9,231 nucleotides of DNA from JANYHF01 sp031367715. Its GTDB lineage: Bacteria; Pseudomonadota; Alphaproteobacteria; Rhizobiales; Hyphomicrobiaceae. A program made the translations under genes and the position numbers. The notes beneath the pieces were generated by a model, which did no database searches, was not told where the DNA came from, and saw only the letters and a program-made list of their open reading frames with translations. This document shows positions 6,278 to 9,231 of this stretch, piece after piece (position 1 is the stretch's first letter; each line of letters starts with the position of its first letter). Where the stretch lies: positions 1 to 9,231 of the forward strand of contig JANLQJ010000411.1 in assembly GCA_031367715.1 (NCBI GenBank), given 5' to 3'.

Positions 6278-7801
6278 ATGCCTGCTGGCGGATCATCTGA
6301 GGCGCGCGCCGCGCTCGGTCTCAGCCCTGCAGGCGTTGCCGCCTTCCTGGCTCTGCATGTGGTCGTCTGGACCGTGGTCGCCACGCTCGCCAATTGGTCC
6401 GGCACGCTGCATCACGACATGACCGAGGCCTATGACTGGGGCCGCGAGTTCCAGCTCGGCTATGCCAAGCATCCGCCGGTGTTTGCCTGGGTCGCAGGCG
6501 CGTGGTTCGCCGTTTTCCCGCGCACCGATTGGGCCTACTATCTGCTGTCGGCGCTGAACGCCGCCGGTGGCCTGGCTGGAGTCTGGCTGACCGCCGGCCG
6601 GCTGTTGACACGGCCACAGCAGACCGCCGCCCTGCTGCTGACCGTGCTCACACCGTTTTTCAACACCCTTGCCGTCACCTTCAATGCCAATGCCATCCTG
6701 CTGCTGGTCTGGCCCTGGACGGTCTATGCCTTCGTGCGCTCGATCCAGAGCCTTCGCCCGGCCGATGGCGCACTATTTGGCGTGGCAGCGGCCGTGGCGA
6801 TGGGCTCGAAGTATTCCTCGATCCTGCTGCTCGTCAGCTGCCTTGGCGCCGCCGCACTGCATCCACGCGCCAAAGCCTATTTTACCTCACCCGCGCCATA
6901 TGTGGCGATCGCCGTGGCCGCGCTGCTGCTAGCGCCGCATCTGGCTTGGGCGTTTGGCCATCGGTTGACCACCGTCACCTATGTATTTGAAAAACAGCAT
7001 TTTTCGACGATTTCCGCATTGCGGATTGCCGGCGCGTCGCTGATTGGATCGCTGGCCTTCATCGGGCTGGCGGCGGCCGCTTTCGGCGCCATCGCCGGCC
7101 GCAACTCTGCAAACATGGTGCGTCGCGCCATGGCGGCTGCCGGCTCACCGCGGTTGCGCTGGCTGACCGTGCTCGCCCTTGCCCCCAGCCTGTTGACGGT
7201 GCTGGCCGGCCTTGCCGTCAACATCAAGGTCTCGACCAATTTTCTGATCCCGGCCTTCTTTTTCATTCCGATCGCCGCCATCGCGCACAGTGGCGTGGTT
7301 GTCGGCGCAGCCCAGCTGGTCCTGCTGCGGCGCTTCGTGGCTGGATGGTTCATCGCCGCGCTGGTCGGCGCGCCGGTGTTTGCCATCGTGGTGTTTCAGC
7401 GCCAGTCCGATCTGACCACCGAGCCGCGCGCCGAGATTGCCGCCTGGGCCACGCAAGCCTGGCAAGACGCCTACCACCAGCCGCTCAAGATCGCGGCCGG
7501 TACGGCGGGCTATGGCCTTGGTTTGCCGTTTTATAGCCCCGATGCGCCGAGCCTCTTTGATATGTTCGGACCGGCAGCCACGCCATGGGTGACGCCTGAA
7601 CGCATCGCGTCTGATGGTATGCTGATCGTTTGCCAAGTTGCCGATCAGGCCTGCGCGGCCAAGGCGGGCGAACTTGCTACTCCGGCCGGACAACATCGCG
7701 CAGTCCGGCTCGCGCACACGGTTCTTGGCTGGCGCTCGCCCGAGGTCGGGTTCGATGTCTTCATGCGCCCGCCTGTGACGGTGGGTAGGAAGCAGCCTTA
7801 G
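6278..7801 (+). CDS. Polytopic membrane glycosyltransferase, PMT/GT39-like family
   Basis: This is a 507-residue inner-membrane protein resembling the PMT_2/ArnT-like glycosyltransferases, which move a sugar from a polyprenyl-phosphate donor to an acceptor on the periplasmic side. After the first membrane helix (about 17-38) comes HHDMTEAYDWGREFQLGYAKHPP (split at 45-67), where Asp47 and Glu50 occupy the place of the catalytic acidic residues in this fold. Further hydrophobic segments lie near 67-80, 86-108, 115-132, 138-155, 165-190, 207-227, 252-273, 295-314, 320-336 and 355-374, giving about 10-12 helices. A soluble tail follows (375-507), expected to be periplasmic. GGAG (6264-6267) precedes the ATG at 10 nt. 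A 96-nt divergent gap separates it from the HAD gene. Donor and acceptor are unknown. Confidence 0.8.
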   Translation: MPAGGSSEARAALGLSPAGVAAFLALHVVVWTVVATLANWSGTLHHDMTEAYDWGREFQLGYAKHPPVFAWVAGAWFAVFPRTDWAYYLLSALNAAGGLAGVWLTAGRLLTRPQQTAALLLTVLTPFFNTLAVTFNANAILLLVWPWTVYAFVRSIQSLRPADGALFGVAAAVAMGSKYSSILLLVSCLGAAALHPRAKAYFTSPAPYVAIAVAALLLAPHLAWAFGHRLTTVTYVFEKQHFSTISALRIAGASLIGSLAFIGLAAAAFGAIAGRNSANMVRRAMAAAGSPRLRWLTVLALAPSLLTVLAGLAVNIKVSTNFLIPAFFFIPIAAIAHSGVVVGAAQLVLLRRFVAGWFIAALVGAPVFAIVVFQRQSDLTTEPRAEIAAWATQAWQDAYHQPLKIAAGTAGYGLGLPFYSPDAPSLFDMFGPAATPWVTPERIASDGMLIVCQVADQACAAKAGELATPAGQHRAVRLAHTVLGWRSPEVGFDVFMRPPVTVGRKQP

Positions 7802-7908
7802 GCTTGGCAGGGAGAGTTCGGCAAAAATTTACCGATCTTCGTAATTCGACCCTAACGTTTGTTCGGTAGCTTGCCTGGTCGAGGCAGCACACAGGGAAGT
7901 TTTTTGCC
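7802..7908 (+). promoter_or_regulatory. AT-rich upstream region and RBS of the RTX gene
   Basis: This 107-nt gap has a clearly AT-richer core (7823-7860, with AAAAATTTACC and GTAATTC) than the surrounding genes, as expected of a promoter region. A speculative pair is TTTACC (7828-7833) and CCTAAC (7851-7856) with a 17-nt spacer; both match consensus poorly. AGGGAAG (7893-7899) lies 9 nt before the RTX ATG and is a good ribosome binding site. No strong terminator for the glycosyltransferase is visible, so read-through into the RTX gene is possible. Confidence 0.4.
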
Positions 7909-8814
7909 ATGCTCAGCAAGTTCGATCAATCACACGCCCGCGATTCGATGGACGACAGCACCAGCGTCGATCCAGTCACGCTGGATGACAGCGCCTCGAC
8001 CGGCGACGACACGCTTTCTGGCGGCAGCGGTGACGATACGGTCAACGGCGGCAGCGGCAACGATAACATCGGCGGTGGTGACGGCAACGACTCCATGGAC
8101 GGCGGCAACGGCAACGACAATGAAGACGGCGGCAATGGCAATGATTCGCTCAGCGGCGGTGTCGGCAATGACACGTTGGTTGGCGCGGCCGGCGCGGACT
8201 CGCTGAACGGCGGCGTCGGGGCCGATTCCATGACTGGCGGCGATGGCAACGACCAGGAAGAGGGCGGCGCCGGCAACGACCGGGAAGTCGGTGGGGCGGG
8301 TGCCGATACGCTTGCCGGTGGCGCAGGCGCGGATTCCCTCAACGGCGGCGTAGGCAACGACAAGGAAGACGGTGGCGCCGGCAACGACAACTTGATCGGT
8401 GCCGCGGGCGCGGACACCCTTGCTGGCGGCGCTGGAAACGACAACCTGAGCGGCGGCGTCGGCAACGATCTGTTGATCGGCGGCGGCGGCAACGACATAC
8501 TCAACGCCGGTGCTGGCAATGACACGCTATCGAGCGGCGACGGCAATGACATTCTGACCGGCGGCGCCGGCATGGACCGTTTCGCGGTGCATGGCAACGG
8601 CAACACCGAGATCACCGATTTCACGGTCAGCGGCGTCAATGCCGATGTCGTCCGCTTCGAGCATATCGGCTGGACCGCGACCAGCTTTGCCGACCTAATG
8701 ACCCACGTCACGCAATCGGGCGCCAACACCGTTGTCGATCTCGGCGCTGGCCATACCCTGACACTGGACCATGTCCTGATGGCCGATCTGATGGTGGCAG
8801 ATTTCATCCTGTAA
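7909..8814 (+). CDS. Small RTX (hemolysin-type calcium-binding repeat) protein
   Basis: This is a 301-residue, strongly acidic, glycine-rich protein expected to leave the cell by type I secretion and fold into a calcium-bound beta-roll outside. Residues 1-31 are Ser/Asp-rich with no signal peptide. Residues 32-220 are 21 unbroken nonapeptides of the G-x-D-x-x-x-G-G-x type. Residues 221-301 (DRFAVHG, EITDF, FADLMTHVTQSG, TLTLDHV, ADFIL) resemble the C-terminal region of many type I substrates, ending in hydrophobic residues. There is no recognisable enzymatic domain, so a surface, matrix or calcium-binding role is possible, but none is shown. The start is supported by AGGGAAG at 9 nt. No ABC transporter, membrane fusion or TolC-like genes are in the window. 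Confidence 0.85.
   Translation: MLSKFDQSHARDSMDDSTSVDPVTLDDSASTGDDTLSGGSGDDTVNGGSGNDNIGGGDGNDSMDGGNGNDNEDGGNGNDSLSGGVGNDTLVGAAGADSLNGGVGADSMTGGDGNDQEEGGAGNDREVGGAGADTLAGGAGADSLNGGVGNDKEDGGAGNDNLIGAAGADTLAGGAGNDNLSGGVGNDLLIGGGGNDILNAGAGNDTLSSGDGNDILTGGAGMDRFAVHGNGNTEITDFTVSGVNADVVRFEHIGWTATSFADLMTHVTQSGANTVVDLGAGHTLTLDHVLMADLMVADFIL
8002..8568 (+). repeat. 21 tandem 27-bp units encoding RTX nonapeptides
   Basis: There are 21 consecutive in-frame 27-bp units, each encoding Gly at position 1 and Asp at position 3. The DNA copies differ mainly at third positions, so the array is old rather than freshly expanded. Units 8 and 13 (GADSLNGGV) and units 12 and 16 (GADTLAGGA) encode identical peptides, suggesting block duplications. 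Units 5, 10, 11 and 14 encode Glu at position 5, where the consensus has a large hydrophobic residue. The Gly pair at positions 7-8 is altered in units 7 and 15 (GA), 19 (AG) and 20 (SG). Confidence 0.95.
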
Positions 8815-8888
8815 TACCAGCCCACGAAAGTTTTGCCTGCGCTCTTTCAATCAGACTTGGATATGGTTTCTGTCGGCGTTCATGACGT

Positions 8889-8909
8889 AGGGCGAGCAGC
8901 GCTCGCCCT
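8889..8909. repeat. REP-like hairpin 1 (GTAG-associated)
   Basis: AGGGCGAGC (8889-8897) and GCTCGCCCT (8901-8909) form a perfect 9-bp stem with a 3-nt loop. The stem begins inside a GTAG tetranucleotide (8887-8890), the hallmark placement in REP elements. It lies 75 bp after the RTX stop with no T-run, so it could contribute to 3' processing of the RTX message but is not a classical terminator. Confidence 0.55.
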
Positions 8910-8929
8910 GGTGCGACGTGCGTGCGCTG

Positions 8930-8954
8930 GTAGGGCGGCTGCTAGCCGCCCTAC
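8930..8954. repeat. REP-like hairpin 2 (GTAG-associated)
   Basis: GTAGGGCGGCT (8930-8940) and AGCCGCCCTAC (8944-8954) form a perfect 11-bp stem with a 3-nt loop. It lies 20 nt after hairpin 1 and shares the GTAGGGCG start, making a two-hairpin unit like REP doublets in other bacteria. Confidence 0.6.
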
Positions 8955-9044
8955 ACCATGAGGCCCGTTCGTCCTATCGCCAAGTCAGTCAGAGAGCACG
9001 GCCGCGACCCTGCGGTCAGCGTATGGCAACCGGGTAAGGGATTG

Positions 9045-9069
9045 GTTGGACGGTATTAAACCGTCCAAC
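9045..9069. repeat. Hairpin at the left junction of the MITE-like element
   Basis: GTTGGACGGT (9045-9054) and ACCGTCCAAC (9060-9069) are a perfect 10-bp inverted repeat around ATTAA. The right arm is the left end of the MITE-like element. GGTTGGACGGT recurs at 9214-9224 as its right end, so this site looks like two element ends meeting. Confidence 0.6.
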
Positions 9070-9077
9070 TTATGGTT

Positions 9078-9112
9078 TGACCTGTCACTTTGAAGGTTCG
9101 TGACAGAGGTCA
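9078..9112. repeat. Internal hairpin of the MITE-like element
   Basis: TGACC (9078-9082) pairs with GGTCA (9108-9112), and TGTCAC (9083-9088) with GTGACA (9100-9105). That is an 11-bp stem with a 2-nt bulge (9106-9107) and an 11-nt loop. It starts inside the left terminal repeat and ends next to the CATGGCGTAG preceding the following hairpin. Confidence 0.5.
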
Positions 9113-9120
9113 TGGCGTAG

Positions 9121-9140
9121 GGGCGCACAGCCGTGCGCCC
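9121..9140. repeat. REP-like hairpin 3 (first GGGCGCAC copy)
   Basis: GGGCGCAC (9121-9128) and GTGCGCCC (9133-9140) form a perfect 8-bp stem with a 4-nt loop, AGCC. GTAG stands directly before it (9117-9120), as in hairpins 1 and 2. The preceding CATGGCGTAG matches CATGACGTAG before hairpin 1. Confidence 0.6.
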
Positions 9141-9167
9141 GTCTCGCTGCGCGGCAAGCGCTTGGAC

Positions 9168-9187
9168 GGGCGCACAGCAGTGCGCCC
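9168..9187. repeat. REP-like hairpin 4 (second GGGCGCAC copy)
   Basis: This 20-bp unit is identical to 9121-9140 except for one loop base (AGCA for AGCC). GCAAGCG (9154-9160) and CGCTTGC (9188-9194) add an outer 7-bp arm with a 7-nt bulge. The 10-bp palindrome CAAGCGCTTG (9155-9164) lies between the two copies. Confidence 0.6.
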
Positions 9188-9231
9188 CGCTTGCGAGCAC
9201 GAGTCAAACGATAGGTTGGACGGTGTAATTC

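Larger units (their letters stand above)
9055..9229. mobile_element. MITE-like structured element with terminal inverted repeats
   Basis: Positions 9055-9081 match the reverse complement of 9203-9229 at 24 of 27 positions; mismatches fall at 9059, 9070 and 9074. The core ACCGTCCAAC and the inner GTTTGAC are exact. The 175-bp unit has no credible coding frame and contains three further hairpins (9078-9112, 9121-9140, 9168-9187). Short length, terminal inverted repeats and lack of genes fit a non-autonomous MITE or a compound palindromic repeat. No transposase is nearby and I could not define a clean target duplication, partly because the window ends at 9231. Confidence 0.5.

Noticed and set aside
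7789..7805. Short palindrome AGCCTTAGGCT over the glycosyltransferase stop codon
   Set aside because: The stem is only 4 bp with no T-run, too weak for a terminator.
8002..8568. 27-bp repeats considered as a CRISPR array
   Set aside because: Units are contiguous, in frame and without unique spacers, and encode the RTX nonapeptide.
7926..8825. A 299-codon minus-strand frame across the RTX gene, rich in Ser-Leu-Pro repeats
   Set aside because: A stop-free antisense frame over a tandem 27-bp array follows automatically from the repeat. The + strand reading has the RTX motif, a ribosome binding site and a secretion-type C-terminus.
8985..9200. A 71-codon minus-strand frame in the 3' repeat region
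   Set aside because: It runs across the terminal repeats and hairpins, has no ribosome binding site I can support and resembles no family.

Overview
The window looks like chromosomal DNA of a GC-rich alphaproteobacterium, most likely of the Hyphomicrobiales (rhizobial group). This rests on high GC, GC-biased third codon positions, a soxBDAG-type sarcosine oxidase operon, and a membrane glycosyltransferase and RTX protein of a kind common there. The genus cannot be fixed from the sequence alone.

Layout: (1) 1-222 is a non-coding leader with two strong inverted repeats, short direct repeats and a near-perfect 22-bp palindrome just before the first gene. (2) 223-5431 (+) is a complete heterotetrameric sarcosine oxidase operon in the order soxB-soxD-soxA-soxG. 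soxD/soxA overlap by 4 nt and soxA/soxG by 8 nt, but soxB and soxD are separated by an unusual 109-nt spacer with its own inverted repeat and a tiny ORF behind a good Shine-Dalgarno. (3) 5462-6181 (-) is a HAD-superfamily phosphatase, convergent with soxG. (4) 6278-7801 (+) is a polytopic glycosyltransferase of the PMT/GT39-like family, divergent from the HAD gene. (5) 7909-8814 (+) is a small RTX protein made almost entirely of 21 tandem nonapeptides plus a C-terminal region typical of type I secretion. (6) 8815-9231 holds no credible gene. It carries two pairs of REP-like hairpins and a roughly 175-bp MITE-like structured element with 27-bp terminal inverted repeats (24/27), cut close by the window end.

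The sox genes encode the four subunits of one cytosolic enzyme. It demethylates sarcosine to glycine, passes the one-carbon unit to tetrahydrofolate and makes hydrogen peroxide, so this is a methylamine/glycine-betaine or creatinine catabolic end step. The HAD, glycosyltransferase and RTX genes have no evident functional tie to it. No type I secretion transporter genes are in the window. I see no CRISPR array, rRNA, tRNA or transposase. The parts most worth a second look are the 3' repeat cluster, the odd Glu-containing RTX repeats and the soxB-soxD spacer.
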